Assembly: GCA_963576785.1 (NCBI GenBank) | Contig: OY756145.1 | Span: 930,001 to 994,000, forward strand | Source: Chlorophyllum brunneum | Taxonomy: Eukaryota; Basidiomycota; Agaricomycetes; Agaricales; Agaricaceae | Direction: 5' to 3' | DNA length: 64,000 nt | In this document: positions 33,824-46,340 of the stretch, piece by piece | Numbering within the stretch: the stretch's first letter is position 1 | Layout of the letters: each line of letters begins with the position of its first letter | Program-made: the position numbers and the translations under genes | Notes under the pieces: generated by a model | The model's input: the letters and a program-made list of their open reading frames with translations, nothing else | What the model was told of the DNA's origin: nothing | Databases searched by the model: none

Positions 33824-35089
33824 CTAGCACCAGGCATACTTGTCGTTGTTCAGCCACCCAACCTGCTCGCCACCGTACCACCTCAACGACGGATAGTGCT
33901 CGTCTCTCGCCACGGCCGCACTCCCAAACTGGCCTGCACTTTGCTCGAAGTCTCTGGGCAGATTCCACACCTCGACCCCTGACATCCCATGCCGCTGCGC
34001 GTACCTCAGCACTTGTGCTATTAATCCTCCGACCGTCTCCTTGTCTGCCCTGAGCCGTGTTACGAGCAATGTCCTGGGTGATCCAGGCCTGTACTCGCAC
34101 GTCCATGTTGCAAATGTCTCTTCTCCGATCCGCACCCCGCAGTATTTCGGCGGATCTTGCACGTATCTGCTGAAATGATAATGCAGTCTGAACCATTGGA
34201 ACATCGCCACTCCTCCATTCGGCAGAAAGCTGAACTGCGATTTCTCCTCCTCCCTCGCCTTTTGCACGACCTCTGTTTGTATCTGCTTGGTGTCCTCATC
34301 CCATGTGTCTTGAGCCAACTTCTCGTCCAGCCACGTAATCTTCGTGCTTCCACTACTGCTTTCCTCTGGAATGATAGCTTCCTTCATCTTCCACACTGTC
34401 GAGAATGGATCCCTTACTACCCATCCGTCCCCTCGCTCATTTCCAATACCCATTCCGCATTGACCATAAAATATCGGGCCGACATCACTCCACAGCGCAG
34501 AAACCCATCCCTCTCCTGCACCGGGAACTCTCTCTGGCCTCGGGCCCCATTCCTCTTCCGGAAATGTTTGAGTCTTGATGTAATCTTCTCTTGCAAGAAC
34601 CCAGTGGAGGAGTCGCATCATGTGTTTCCCATACCCTTTTCCTCGGTGGTGTGGTACCGTGAATACACTCGCAATCCCATATCCGACCCCTTCTTCAAGA
34701 GCAGGTTCCCGGTCAGGTCCAACGCTGCGCGATATCGCAATCGTACGTTTGAAACTGTTTTCAAGTCAACTCTTCTTCATGATGAGCAATACGTCAACTT
34801 TGAATCCTACTCACGTTTCGCATGAACAGAAAATGTCGAGTGTCGTCGGGTCATCTCTCGGCGCCAGTACCCTACACCGCACGCGTCAATCTCGCACAAA
34901 TCTCGGGATCGAAACGACTGACCAAGTTGTCAGTTTCCCATCTCTCGCAAATTCCTCCCCTTCGCCCACAACTTCTCGATCGAGGTACTCTTCCAACGTC
35001 AATCCTCTTCCCCACTCCTTCCACGTCCACTTCCTTGATACGAGTGTTTGTTCCGCTGTAGCGACGTACAGTGACACCCCGGAGAGCAT
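33824..35089 (-). CDS. LYC1: LYC1-like GNAT N-acetyltransferase
   Basis: Resembles fungal lysine acetyltransferase Lyc1, which acetylates free lysine as the first step of its breakdown in Yarrowia; the substrate here is inferred. Exon 1 from the ATG at 35089 reads SLYVATAEQTLVSRKWTWKE, then LTLEEYLDRE. A 52-nt intron gives LTTWVLAPRDDPTTLDIFCS-CET, and another leads to GYGIASVFTVPHHRGKGYGK-HMMRLLHW, which is GNAT motif A (the acetyl-CoA pyrophosphate loop is HRGKGYG). The large last exon carries AMFQWFRLHYHFSRY, CGVRIGEETFATWTCEYRPG and the C-terminus WLNNDKYAWC. Total about 385 residues, matching the family. The in-frame ATG at 35089 is the only suitable start close to the conserved block. 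RHO3 follows directly downstream. Confidence 0.82.
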
Positions 35090-35432
35090 CCTTTCCTTTC
35101 CTGGTGGAGTCAAGTAGAAGTCCAAGTGAAAGGTTGCATATGGAAATCATGTAATGATAGGAACAGTTCTCACATGGTCTCCAACTGTTTCCGCGAGCCT
35201 CGCAAATGCTATTGGTTGAATGCCACTGCAGCATGCTGGACTCGGGAAGAACCCAAGGGCTTGGCTCGGTGGCCTCGCTCGACCGTGGCTATACTCTAGA
35301 GCACAGTTCAGACTAAACAGTATTATCACTTGGTACCACTACACCAGATTATCTACCAAGATCTCCTAAAAGACGAACAAATATACAATCCTAAGATTCA
35401 AGCGTCCAGTGAAAACAATGCCCAAGTTTTGC
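35090..35432. other. Intergenic, MSC2 3' end / LYC1 promoter
   Basis: 343 bp between two minus-strand genes. It should contain the MSC2 3' untranslated region and the LYC1 promoter. I see no specific element. Confidence 0.4.
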
Positions 35433-38400
35433 TTATGGTGTCCTTGAACTAGCACCCTCTTCGACCTGCACCACTACCTCCTCCAGCCCCCCGATCCTCT
35501 CCTTCAACACATCCTTGACCTTTTCCACTACTCGGTCGACCTGTGCATATGTCATGCGCACACTCGAGTGCGGACCCGAGGGGTCATGGGATGCTGCCGA
35601 GGGTGCCAGTTGGATATGTATTGAGCCGATGAGTGCCGATGAGTCCTTCGGCCAGAATCGGGGGTTGGTATAGGACTGAAGACCTGGGATATCAGATAGC
35701 TAGAAATAAAAAAGATGAATGAGCCAAAGACACAGAGGATGCCTGCGCTTACTTGCGAAAGAGCCTCCTGAATCTTAACATCCCGGTCTCCAACATCCAA
35801 ACACAGAATCCTTCCCGTATCCAGTACGAGAGGGATGACACTCGCTGCGATCAACACTGCGATAAATAATGACGCTATCGGGTCAAAGCCTGTCCAGCCG
35901 TAAAACTGGATCAACAATGTCGAGATGATAACTCCAACAGATCCAAGTGTATCCTGAAACGAGCCTCGTCAGAATAGGTAATTCTCGAGGGAGCGAGGCG
36001 AAACTTACGGCCATTACATGCAAGAATACACCACGCATATTATGACTATGTCCTTCATGTCCATGCCCATGTCCATGGCCACTATGTTCATGGTGATGTT
36101 TCTCCATGTGTTCATCATGCACGAAATCATAACTAGGCGTCAAAGGCGTCGGTGTACCTTCTCCTTCTCCCTGTGAATGTGAAGTGTGAATCTGCAACGA
36201 AGGAGCTCTCGAGTGTCCTGGATTGTTTTTCTGCAGGTGGAGTTGCGCTGCAGAGGCGGGAGGCGATACGACTTTTGGTGCGAGCGAGAGGGAACGTTGG
36301 TGGCCTGGCCGTGGAGCAGGTGGGGAGGCTGGGGTGAACGAAATGGTACGGGGATGTGAGTGGGAGTGGGAGTGAGATTCAGTGGGAGAGGTTGCAGGCG
36401 AAAAGGAGACAGCTCGGGTGGTTTTGTTTTGCGAGTGAGGATGAGTATGATCATGGTCATGGATGTGATCATGGCTGTGTAGCTCGCTACTTTGAGGAAA
36501 TTCGACATGAGAATGGGACGCAGAAGCCGGGGGAGAGTGGGAGTGTGAGTGTGAGTGTGAGTGTAAAGATGAGTGCGAATGAGAGTGAGATGATTCCGAG
36601 TGGACGGGGCTTAGTACCGGGGGGGTTGGTGTGTGCGAGTGTGAGTGTCCGTGTCCATGGCTATGCCCATGACCATGGGAGTGTGAATGACCCTGAGTAA
36701 ACTCTTGGTTAAATAAACCGCTGATGTGACAAGTCAAGGACGTACATGATGATGCCCACCCATTGCAAACATCCCAAATAGATTGACTCCTAATCCAATT
36801 GTACTGACCAGCAATAACTGGCTCGTGTTCATCTCCGGAGGTTCCAAACTAGAACGGGTGAATTACAAGGTAGGCCAAAAGGCTCGGCCACTCACATGCG
36901 CTGGATAGCTTCGAAGACAATAAATATCGAGATCAAAATTAGAAATATCCCATTCGCAAATCCTGACAGCGTTTCAATACGGCCATAGCTGGGGAGGGCA
37001 TTCCTCTTAATTGATTACGCAACATTTGAAAACTCCAACGCACCCATATGTAAACCGCTCATTGGGCTCCCAGGTTGCCATAACCGACGCGAATAAGCCC
37101 ACCCCAATGGCCATACAGTCGAATGCCATATGGATGGCTGAACTCGACAACGGTCAACCAAGCTCGATATTATAGGAATGCACCTCGTACCATCAGAGAT
37201 AAGTCCCAAGCTGTTCGTCCAAACTCCATACAACATCTGTACAAGCATGTAACATAGATTCAACAGCAAGAAATAGAATATTTTTCGCGATTCTGGATTG
37301 GAGAGAATCGTCTTCATGTAAAGCTTGATGAGTCTGGATGTTGGAGTACGTGGACGAGACGTGAGTGTGTCAATACTCTCTGGGAACATCCCTATATTGC
37401 GCACATAAGCCAGTGCTACAATAATGTGAAGAACTATCGGGAGACGTACCAACGTATAGGAGACCAGCGATGGGGAAATCAGACCACCTGGGAAATTGGT
37501 TAAATGCTAGGGGACCAAACACCACGGATGCCACCAAAACAGTAGGGAATGACAGGGCAAAGTGGGCGGGCGAGTTCATCTGGTGGCTTAACGATCGCGC
37601 CGCTAGTGGTGTATAGAAGAGTAGGGTGTATGCAACTATTGGAATGATGGCAAGTGAAGAGAGAGGAAGTATGGGTGTTGGAGGGGAACGGAGCTACAAT
37701 CAACTATTTAGCTAAGACCAGAAAGATAGTCGAGAGCCAACGCACGATGACAGTTTTGAAAGCATAGAAAGGCAAGGCAACAATACAGCCGGCCAGCACC
37801 GTAGCAGCCATTGCAAAGGTCTCGCCTAACGAGGGTGCAACGACGCTAAGCGTATGATCCAACGCCGATGTCGCCAATCCGTGCAGGATGAGTGCGCCGT
37901 ATCCAGGTATGTACCGCCAGGCCGCAGCGGGGGAAAACTGGGTATCAAAGAGCAGAGATAATGTTGCTGCAACTGCTACCGCGAGCATTTTCTGTGCCTG
38001 CAAAGAAAGAGATGTGAAGGATGCTTAGCGGGTGATGTATTATTTAGCATACCGAGGATGAAGAAAGATATGTTGAAATCCATAGCTTTGCAAAGTACGC
38101 GAACATTAGGGTCCTGCCAAACGCTTCAGTTTTATGTCCATCTCCCAACGAAAATTATTGCGCACCGAAGGGAGGATAACCGATACAGCGCTGTGAGCAA
38201 ACATGACTGCTGCACGAATAACAGCACACCCGCCATCGCAAGGGCGGACCACTACAATTTCATCATCACACATCAGCCACAAAAACTCTACTATAGGAGT
38301 GCACAACCACAATAAAAACGCACCTCTACATTCTTCCTCCTTGCGACCTGCTGTGTTGTAACCTCCCACACGAGCACTCCCAGCCCACCACATGCCAACA

Positions 38401-38663
38401 CACGCATCACGACCCAAAACACCCCCACATCAAAGTCCAATAACCACTCCTTTGTCGATTGAAGGGTTAACACAAAGAGGACATCGGCAGCCACAAGCTT
38501 GGGTATCTGTTTGCGTGATATTCTGCCAAAATCAATTAAAATCGGGCACAAGTCATCAAACAGGATGCTAGGCTTTTATGAAATGTCAACCGTACGAGGT
38601 GGCTATCACTTTTGTTGGGTTCAAACTAATCTTGTTCCGTGTGCGAGCATCTGGGACAGGCAT
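35433..38663 (-). CDS. MSC2: MSC2-type zinc transporter (cation diffusion facilitator)
   Basis: Endoplasmic-reticulum/secretory-pathway zinc transporter of the Msc2/ZnT5 branch: a long N-terminal membrane region plus a C-terminal CDF unit. Spliced, it begins MPVPDARTRNKISLNPTKVI and runs into hydrophobic segments (KLVAADVLFVLTLQST; FWVVMRVLACGGLGVLVWEV; further ones follow). CDF hallmarks are HMAFDCMAIGVGLFASVMA, WEPNERFTYGYGR and, across an intron, HVMA-DTLGSVGVIIST; the H-x3-D pairs are the transport-site ligands. Between them lies a cytosolic loop packed with His-Ser, His-Gly and similar units (for example HSHGHGHSHGHGHSHSH), a presumed zinc-binding region. The C-terminal tail ends VVVQVEEGASSRTP with TAA at 35433. 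The start at 38663 was chosen because that exon splices in frame (TC/A) into the first membrane segment. A 38-nt intron near 38286-38323 is the weakest join. Confidence 0.92.
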
Positions 38664-38963
38664 GCTCGCAAGGAGAGAAAAAAGAAGGGAAGGAACAAGG
38701 GAAGAATTACCGCAGACACGTCTCAAGCCCAGGGCGGTCACATTAGCATGAAATAACTAGGACAAATAAAGATACGCCAATATATGTACATATACATATC
38801 ACACACGGAAGCACAGCGAGGATACAAAACGGAATGATATCTGTCGGTCTACAAAACAAGAGCGGTTTGAGTTGAGAGCTGGGAGCAAGAAACAGAGCGA
38901 GGCAAGAAAAGCCATCCGATCCAGACTCGAAATAAAAACAGATAAAGGAGTCGGAGGAAACAA
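38664..38963. other. Intergenic, 300 bp
   Basis: Between the stop of the first Zn2Cys6 regulator and the MSC2 start, both on the minus strand. The 38764-38810 part is AT-rich with repeated ATATAC/ATATGT steps, and could be the MSC2 core promoter or the regulator's 3' end. Confidence 0.35.
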
Positions 38964-41900
38964 TTACTGGCGGAATTGTGCCATGAAATTAAACCACGAA
39001 GCATTCAGATCTGGTGGTGTTGTTGCTTCCGGAGAAGGCATCATCTGCATCTGAGTGTTGTAGTCATTCCCACCTGCATACCCAAAGAACTCTGGCATGA
39101 CACCTCCGGCAAGTTGTTGGATATGGTTTCCTGTATACATAGGCTGCGCATGGGGAACTTGTGGCGATATTGGTGGACCTTGTTGAATGTTCATAGAATG
39201 GGAGTGATGGTGACCCATTTGATGCTGCTGTTGCACCGCAACATGGCCGGGTTGTGTCATTCTCGACGACATCGACGCTTGATTCGGTGCCTGTTGTCTG
39301 AGCATCTGCTGTTGGGTTTGAGGTATTTGTTGTTGAAGGGACACCTGTTGGTGGGGGGATAGTGGAGTTTGATGCTGTTGTTGTTGCGGGGATTGTGGCG
39401 GTTGAGGCCCGGCATTCATTTGTTGTACGACGCCATGAACGGACTGGTATGAGGGGTACTCCTGGACTTCCATACCATATCCTTGATTCACGCCATAGGA
39501 ACCCCAATTCTGAACCTCCTCCACCGGGGACGCCTGATAAGCGACCACAGGAGAAATCGGTTCAGTATGGGTGATGGGGGGTGACGCAGGCTGCGAGGCC
39601 GGGCTGGAAGCGAATGAGGGCGATTGTGAAGAGCGCCGGGCTACTAGACGTGTCATGCCTCCCAGTGTCGACAGTTCATTAGTCTCGCTCTTGATCCTTG
39701 GATTGATACCTGACAGACGAGTGGTATCATTCAGAGGAGATGTTGCCGACTTCTCATTAGAGAGAGCACTTAAAGCACGCTCCCGTAATTTCGCTAAGAT
39801 GGGCTAGTACCAGTGCGAAGTCAGCGAACCAATCCGTACACACGGCGCACCAACGCCACACACCAAAATTTTCGACGTTCGAGTATTGTCAGAAACTCGA
39901 CTGAACAAATTATACGCCGACTCAAGATAAGATAATGCAGAAGGTGCCAATGCCATCTGTGCCTTGACGGCGATGGATCCCAACACAATCTACAAAAGGT
40001 TAATCACCGGGTTTTCATTATGAGAAAACCACTTACAGAGCAAGAGAACACATGGGTAAACAAAAACCACATCCGTTCTGTTAGCCCCGGATGCTGTTTA
40101 AACAGACTCTCGATTAAACCGACAAAAGAACAAGCACTTCGGTAGGCGGCGAGGACCGATGGACCGTATCTGCTACCCATGGGGTCGCCAGGGTTGTCCT
40201 CAAGGGCCTGGGCGAAAAAGCCTCGGTGCATGTAAAATAGTGCTAAAATAAGAGTTCGGTCATCAGAACAAGAACCAAGCCCCCGGTGACACTCACTGAT
40301 TTCTCTGATGGCAAATGTGATATATCGCTGCATGGTCAGTTCGACCGACGGCTGTTCTACCTCCGTGCCAATTTTTGAACCACCGAACCCGGGAATCTGT
40401 AAACTCGGAGGAACATAGAAGTTTCTCACTTTCTTGTCGAGGTCTGTAATAACCTTGTAGGATGGTGTTTTTGCACCAAAAGCTTGATCGTGAACGACAC
40501 TTAGACACAGTGCCGAAAAGCGATGTTTCCAGGCAGCGACTGGGCCGTAAAATTAGACAACACAATGGGAAGAAGTTGTGGGATACCAACAGCTCATCTC
40601 CGTTTCTCCTTGGGCATTGGTAGTTGTTTCGTGTGGGAATTTGCTATCAATATGTGCAGAAGAGAGAGACGGTGGGCGACCATACGTCAAGCTCTAAAGA
40701 GAGACATCAGCAACCGCAGTGATGAAGAAATTTTCATTGCGCTCACCTGCCAGGAGTCGTACGTCAGTAGCTCATAAAATAGCTCGCGACGTTTGAACGT
40801 TTCTTCATTGTTCAGGTTCCACTTGCCGCTATCCCGATCTTTAATTCTTGCCTTCAGCTGCTGTAGATCAGTAGGTGAAAAGTCTCACGTAGACCGATCT
40901 GTCGTGATAGGCCTGAGCATATGTCATTATATGATCATGAGAAGATAGAACTGACACTATGTGCCATCTTGACCACTATTCCCATGATCACCCATCTGGG
41001 GCTCCCAATTTCCGAAAGGAACATGAAATGGCACATGAGGAGCTTTACATACGATCAGTTGTGGGACATAGGGCCGGTAAAGAAGGCTTACCAAAGCTTG
41101 GATGCCGGGTATGGATTGTTCTTCTAGTACGGACTCAAGTGTCAAAGCCGCTCGGGCAAGTTGAAGATACTGCATCGACTGAGGGGAGTGTGGTGGTGCA
41201 TCTAGGTCCACGAGGCTGCCAAGGGCAAGAACCATGAATAGTACCGCGAGGTTGTGGGCACTGAGGGGCTCAGGTGGGGCAGCACCCTGGTCATATATCG
41301 GGCGGAAGACGGTTTCAGAAAAATCGAGTTCGGTGATCGGGGTATACCTGTAGGCAACCGTCAGTCTCAGGGCTTGTATGTGAAAAATACGTAAACGTGC
41401 ATCCAGGCAGCATGACGGAAGTAGAGATCACAAAGTTTTCTAGCAGCGTTGGCATTTGGTAAGTATCCCATGATAGTGCCCCGAATGTCCATGGCTGTCT
41501 TTGCACCGATGGTATTGAACGGAAATGCCGAAATTAACCATGAAAGATCAGTGGGTATCATCTGTTCTTGGGTACTTTGGGAATCCTCCTCGTCCTCCGA
41601 ACCCTCCTCATTCTGTTGGAGATGGGTCATTTGACTTTTAAAACATGGCACAATATTCGCACCTGTAATAGGTACTGGGGATGCTGTCAGAGAATGGTGT
41701 CGTGACGGCTTCTGGACGACGTACCCAAGAGTTGGCAGTTGTGCCAAAGAACGTGGAGCGGCCATCCTGAGAAATGGAGCTTGCAGCGATATTAGCTTTT
41801 TCGAAATTCATTTACGGGGACAGACCGCGCACAGGGAGCCCATGGCGTCAATGGAGTCATTCTGTTCTACCTTCTCTTCCTTGTGTGCTGCTTCGTCCAT

Positions 41901-42542
41901 GCGCTCGCGCTCCAGGGGCCGTTTTATCTGGAGCAGCTCGTCGGAGAGGAGGGGATGTGTTTGGTCAGAGACGCGGGCATGTGATTCCGCGAGGGCGTCT
42001 TCGAGATGTCGGACACGGTTGGCAAGCAGATTTATTTTTTCATGGAGGACCTCGGTATTTGCGAGTACGAAACTGATGCTCGCGAGTTGGGGGAAGATGA
42101 ATTCGGAATTGGTGACCGATGCTCACCGATTTCCTTTACCAGTGGTCAGGGAGCCTATGTGGGGAAGGGTGAGTTGATTGCGGGGAAGTGTATTAGAAAT
42201 GGAGACCTTCGGGACAAATGGCAGAGCAGCCTTTTTTGACGCAATTGCTAAGGGACGGGTGAGTTGGAGAGAATGGAGCCAGGAACGATGCGGACCTGCA
42301 TGGAAAGACGCGGCTGCATCTGTGGGGGGTGAGTGGGTGGAGAGAAAAGGACAAAACGGGACATACTTGAGCTTTAGTCTAGGGGACGATGAGGACGGAG
42401 GCAGGTGAGCGGAGCCTGGGAGATATATCCGGACGACGTACCTCCGGCATTCAGCACAGGAGAGGGCGACGCCACGGCGCTTGTTGCGGTGGACGAGGGA
42501 GGGGTCGTCTCTGGCCTGGGTGTGGACGAGGAGAGAGGCCAT
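38964..42542 (-). CDS. Zn(II)2Cys6 transcription factor A (fungal_trans domain)
   Basis: A fungal binuclear zinc-cluster regulator. The start MASLLVHTQARDDPSLVHRN leads into LSCAECRRLKLKCSRVFPC-SNCVKKGCSAICPEG. The cysteines are spaced C-x2-C-x6-C-x5-C-x2-C-x8-C, and three introns cut this module. A linker with GKGNR and a coiled coil (RHLEDALAESHARVSD) follows. The middle homology region includes IPTDLSWLISAFPFNTIGAK, ARKLCDLYFRHAAWM and AVLFMVLALGSLVDLDAPPH. The C-terminal 200 residues are rich in Gln, Ser and Pro, a likely activation region, and end SWFNFMAQFRQ with TAA at 38964. It is divergent from TSR4. It is clearly paralogous to the regulator at 58535-62051, with an intron at the same place and phase inside CAECRR. 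Target genes cannot be told from the sequence. Confidence 0.9.
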
Positions 42543-42904
42543 GGGTGGTGGGAGGAGGCTGGCCTGTCGGATAGCAGCAGCTCGGAGGTCGTCCGTCCCC
42601 GTTCGCTCTTCTATCGCCAGATTCACGATCCTCTGCCTTATCGGGTGCCCCCCTTTGGCCTTGTTTGCCCTCCGCTATATTTAAATTTTACCCTCTCTTT
42701 CCTCCACACCATCCAGGTCAGTCTCTCTCCACTCCTTCTCCTTGATGATCCTCGATGACGAGTCCGAGCCGTGCTGCCCAGTTTCTGGTCATCCACCCCC
42801 GTGACGATTCTCCCTTTTTTACCATTCATGCTTTTCTGATCCCCTCTTCTCCGTCTTCTTTCCGTCCTCAAACTGATATCCTTCTTCCAGATCTATCCGC
42901 TCCC
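42543..42904. promoter_or_regulatory. Divergent promoter, Zn2Cys6 factor A / TSR4
   Basis: 362 bp between the two chosen starts. A sequence TATATTTAAATTTTA near 42676-42690 is a plausible AT-rich core element upstream of TSR4. An in-frame ATG at 42755 could extend TSR4 by 50 residues; the later ATG fits the family better. Confidence 0.45.
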
Positions 42905-44493
42905 ATGCCGCCCCTCACAGACGATTGGTCAGACTCGGACGATGGTGATCTCGCAGGCGTAGAAACCAACGTACTTCTTGGTGTCCCAGACGGCGCCGTA
43001 GACGATGTCGCTGACATCACCGACGCCGCTGTTTCGCGCATCGGCGGCCACCCCGTACGGCCCTCCCCACATGTACCTTTACCTTTCAATATATTGATTG
43101 TTCAACAAGGCCTTTCTTCCTTCTCGTGAACCTTTTTTTGATTCTTCTCTCTGCAAAGTCTGCAGCTCTCCCATGCAGCTCCTCCTCCAAATCTGGTGCC
43201 CCTTTGAGGACAGTCCCAGAGACAGAGCGCTCTATGTCTGGGGCTGTTCGCGCGGCAGCTGTCAAAAGAAAGACGGAAGGTGTGCATCGTGGCCATCACA
43301 GCTTGTTCACTCGAGTTTTAATTCCATTCAGCGTCCGTGCCTGGCGGGGTCTTCGCTTTAACGAAAAATACGCTGCAAAGCTTGAGATAAAGCTAGCGAA
43401 AAAACGAGACCGTCAGAGAGCTAAAGCCGAAGCCGCTGCTGCTGAACGAGCCGAGAAAGCTGTTCCCAAGGCCAACCCTTTCTCAGTGTGCAATCCCGTT
43501 ATCATCGTCGATCTACAGCATTGACCGATTGATTGCCCTCACCCGCAGATCTCTGCATCGACAACCCCTGCTTCCTCTAACCCTTTTTCCTTGGGTAATC
43601 AAATCTTTGGAAGCACCCTCACTCCATCCGCTGCTCCATCGGCAACTCCGAGAGCTGAAGAGCAGGAACCGGGCTCAGGTGATAGTGACAGTGGTAATGA
43701 GTCTGATGCCTCTGAACATTCCCTCACTGTGGCTTTGGCGTCGACAACTCTGGAAGACTCTGTATGGAAAGCTGCTCCAGCATATAGCCCGCGATATCTT
43801 TCAACTGTTTCAGAATACCTGCCCCCACTGGGCAAACCGAAATTGCCTGCCAATGTCCAGATCATCGATCCAGATTCCCAAGACAAGAACAATTCCTCTT
43901 GGACAAATGAAACATACGAAAACTCCCTTGAAATAGACAACGTATTTGATAGATTCACAAAGCGGGTAAATCATGAGAGCGAACAGTGCCTACGGTTCGT
44001 CTCCCAATCATCCAGCCCGATTGTTACCAATCTAACTCCTTTCCACAGGTACGAGCTCAAAGGCACACCACTTCCATTCGCCAAAGACGCCACTTTCGAC
44101 AAACTTTTTCCTGCCCCAACTTCAGATATAATAACAGTATCCAAGGCCGCATTCAATATATCTCCGCCCGCCAAGCGCACATATTCTCCCCCCTCCAGCC
44201 TCATACCCCCGTGTCCAGTTTGCAAATCTCCGCGCGTGTTCGAATGTCAGCTCATGCCTAATCTTATCAACGTTCTTAAAGCGTCTCAGGATCACTCTAG
44301 TGATCAAAAGAAACAAACGGACGAAGAGCGGAAACGAGCGGTCGAACAGGCCTTGAAAGGTGGTGACGGCATGTCATGGGGTACTGTCATGATATTTTCG
44401 TGCGAGAAAGATTGTTGCGTTGCTATGGAGGGAGGCAAAGAGGCAAAAGACTGTTGGACAGAGGAAATAGTACTGGTTCAATGGGACGTCTAG
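42905..44493 (+). CDS. TSR4: TSR4 / PDCD2-like ribosome-biogenesis protein
   Basis: Tsr4 and PDCD2/PDCD2L are dedicated chaperones for ribosomal protein uS5 (Rps2), needed for 20S-to-18S rRNA maturation. The start MPPLTDDWSDSDDGD matches the acidic opening of the family, followed by ETNVLLGVPDG. After the first intron comes the zinc region CKVCSSPMQLLLQIWCPF and YVWGCSRGSCQ, then VRAWRGLRFNEKYAAKL. A Lys/Arg/Ala-rich helix and a Ser/acid-rich linker follow. The PDCD2 C-terminal domain has YLSTVSEYLPPL, QCLRYELKGTPLPFA, PCPVCKSPRVFECQLMPNL and GTVMIFSCEKDCC, ending EEIVLVQWDV with TAG at 44491-44493. Four introns join cleanly in frame. It is divergent from the Zn2Cys6 regulator. Confidence 0.92.
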
Positions 44494-46340
44494 AGCGCCT
44501 GTGTACATATGAATCTATAACTAACTTTGTGTTTCGTTATTCAATGCCCGGCAATTGTTTGATCTCCGGTACTGAAAACGCTCTCACACAGGTAGAGTAT
44601 TTTTTTTATTTGATATCCGCAACCTCGATAATGGCGGTTTCCGAGATCCAAATCCTCGACCCTGAATCATTACATACACAAGGGTTTCCATGTGAAATTC
44701 CGACGATTAGTTAGTTGATTGCGAAATCCAACTTTCGGGAGAAGATCATAAGGCCGTCGTCATGGACGAAAATGGTTGAGGCAGGTATCCTAGCCTCAAC
44801 CAAGCGCTGAAACAAAATCTGGTACGCGTTACCGAGAAACCCGAGCTAGTCATAGACCCACGCATTATTGAAGAAATATCCTCGGCGCGGGACATTTCTA
44901 TCACCTACCACGTCTTCTTCTCCGCTCATAAATTTAGGGAAAGCAACCACGGTCGGGACGATCTCTGGATGCAATCAAATAGCTTTGTCAACAGAAGATT
45001 ATGTTAAATATTGCAACTCCAATTTGGACGAGGAGTGGAAAGGATTTGGTGGAGATCAACTAGAGAAGAGCTTTCCGTGCATCCAGATTCTTTATGTGTT
45101 TAGTTTTATGAAGATGGAATGAAGGAATAGGAGGCCTGTTAAAACAGTCATGCGAAAACTGGAAGAAGAGGATGAGCTACGTGAATGGGCCTTGGGCCAG
45201 GGTTGACAGTGATGCAAGGCTCGTGGAGGTAAGAGAAGTATCAAGGCAAGATGTGTATCGCGCGTCTGCGGCTCTCTTCACCTATGATCTTTTGCGACTC
45301 AGTGACCAGATACTGTGCCAAGGATGTAGGTCTGCCCCCACTGGACCTTCGCCAATTTGGGGTAGATACACCAGTGGATAGGACGAGCCGAGCTCAGTCC
45401 ACCTGAGCTCCAGAAATAGGTTTGGGCCTAATCCTGGAGGTAGACCAATCATCTTCGGCGTCCATCCCCCATCTATCTAGCACCAACCACAGAAAGCAGA
45501 CCAGCTGACAAAACATGGCTTATGGCTCTGGTTCAAAAGTAGGAAGCGTCCCTTGCAAAAGAGATTGGCACGCGGGAAGTTGGGGAAAAAATATCATATT
45601 CCCGGTTCTACACACCCCCACCCCCTCGCATAACGCATAACCCCCTGAGGTGGGATCTGGAATATCAAGAGGCGACGTAGACCAGGGTCAAGCTAGAATT
45701 TTTCCATGTTTGTCAGACTCGAACAAAACGATATAGCCGGGCATTCTATGATGGAAGGACGCAGAGGACAGAGGAAACTCCGCCCATAGCCGCCCTCAAC
45801 TTCGCTGGAGAATTCCAAAATCGAGAGGATGAACCCTATTCCTGTCATCGCGGTATCTGACACCTGATTCAGCGAGACCTATGATTTGAAAGTTTGCTTC
45901 AAAATCAAGAAGCGCCGTTCATTAACGATGGAGAATTTGATGGTCCTACATCCCAGTGATTTAAGAAGAACGACATCCGATCGGAGTCCTCAGGACTAGA
46001 GGTGTTGTTGTTCATTGTAGACGGGCAGACAGTACCATCTAGACAGAGTTGGTTGTGCCACCTGTTGAGCTGTAATGTTCTCAAATGACGACACGGGAGA
46101 TGTCTCTTGTTTCTCAATAGAACCTGGCCTCGGACGAGAAACGGGAGAAATGGTATATTCGATGGGAGTAGACTATGGGACTGTGGATCAGGTTCGCGTC
46201 CAGTGGTGAAGTGGGAACAGTTAATGGTGGAGAGTGTGGGATATGTATGTGCTGAGGGAGAGGATAGCGCAGGGACGATGATTACATAAGTGGTTCTGAT
46301 ATGATTTTTTGAAAAGCGAGGTTGAAGAGGACGTCCGACG
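44494..46340. other. 1.85-kb intergenic region
   Basis: Between TSR4 and DBP9. A protein-like open frame sits at 44780-45007 (listed separately), with more short open pieces to about 45.4 kb. From 45.4 kb to the DBP9 start I see no gene; a 189-codon frame on the minus strand (45905-46474) runs into the DBP9 5' end and looks accidental. Confidence 0.45.
44780..45007 (+). pseudogene. Coding-like fragment, unrecognised
   Basis: An open frame of 75 codons follows an in-frame TGA (44777-44779) and ends at TAA (45005-45007). It reads like real protein (for example VTEKPELVIDPRIIEE, then ISITYHVFFSAHKFRES), but has no suitable start. Coding-like pieces in other frames follow, such as EEWKGFGGDQLEK near 45040 and MRKLEEEDELREWALGQG near 45150. 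This is what a decayed gene would look like; an intact multi-exon gene that I failed to join is the alternative. I recognise no family. Confidence 0.2.

Noticed and set aside
46184..46205. GGTTCGCGTCC, another B-box-like sequence
   Set aside because: The flanking bases do not form a T stem and no tRNA structure fits upstream.
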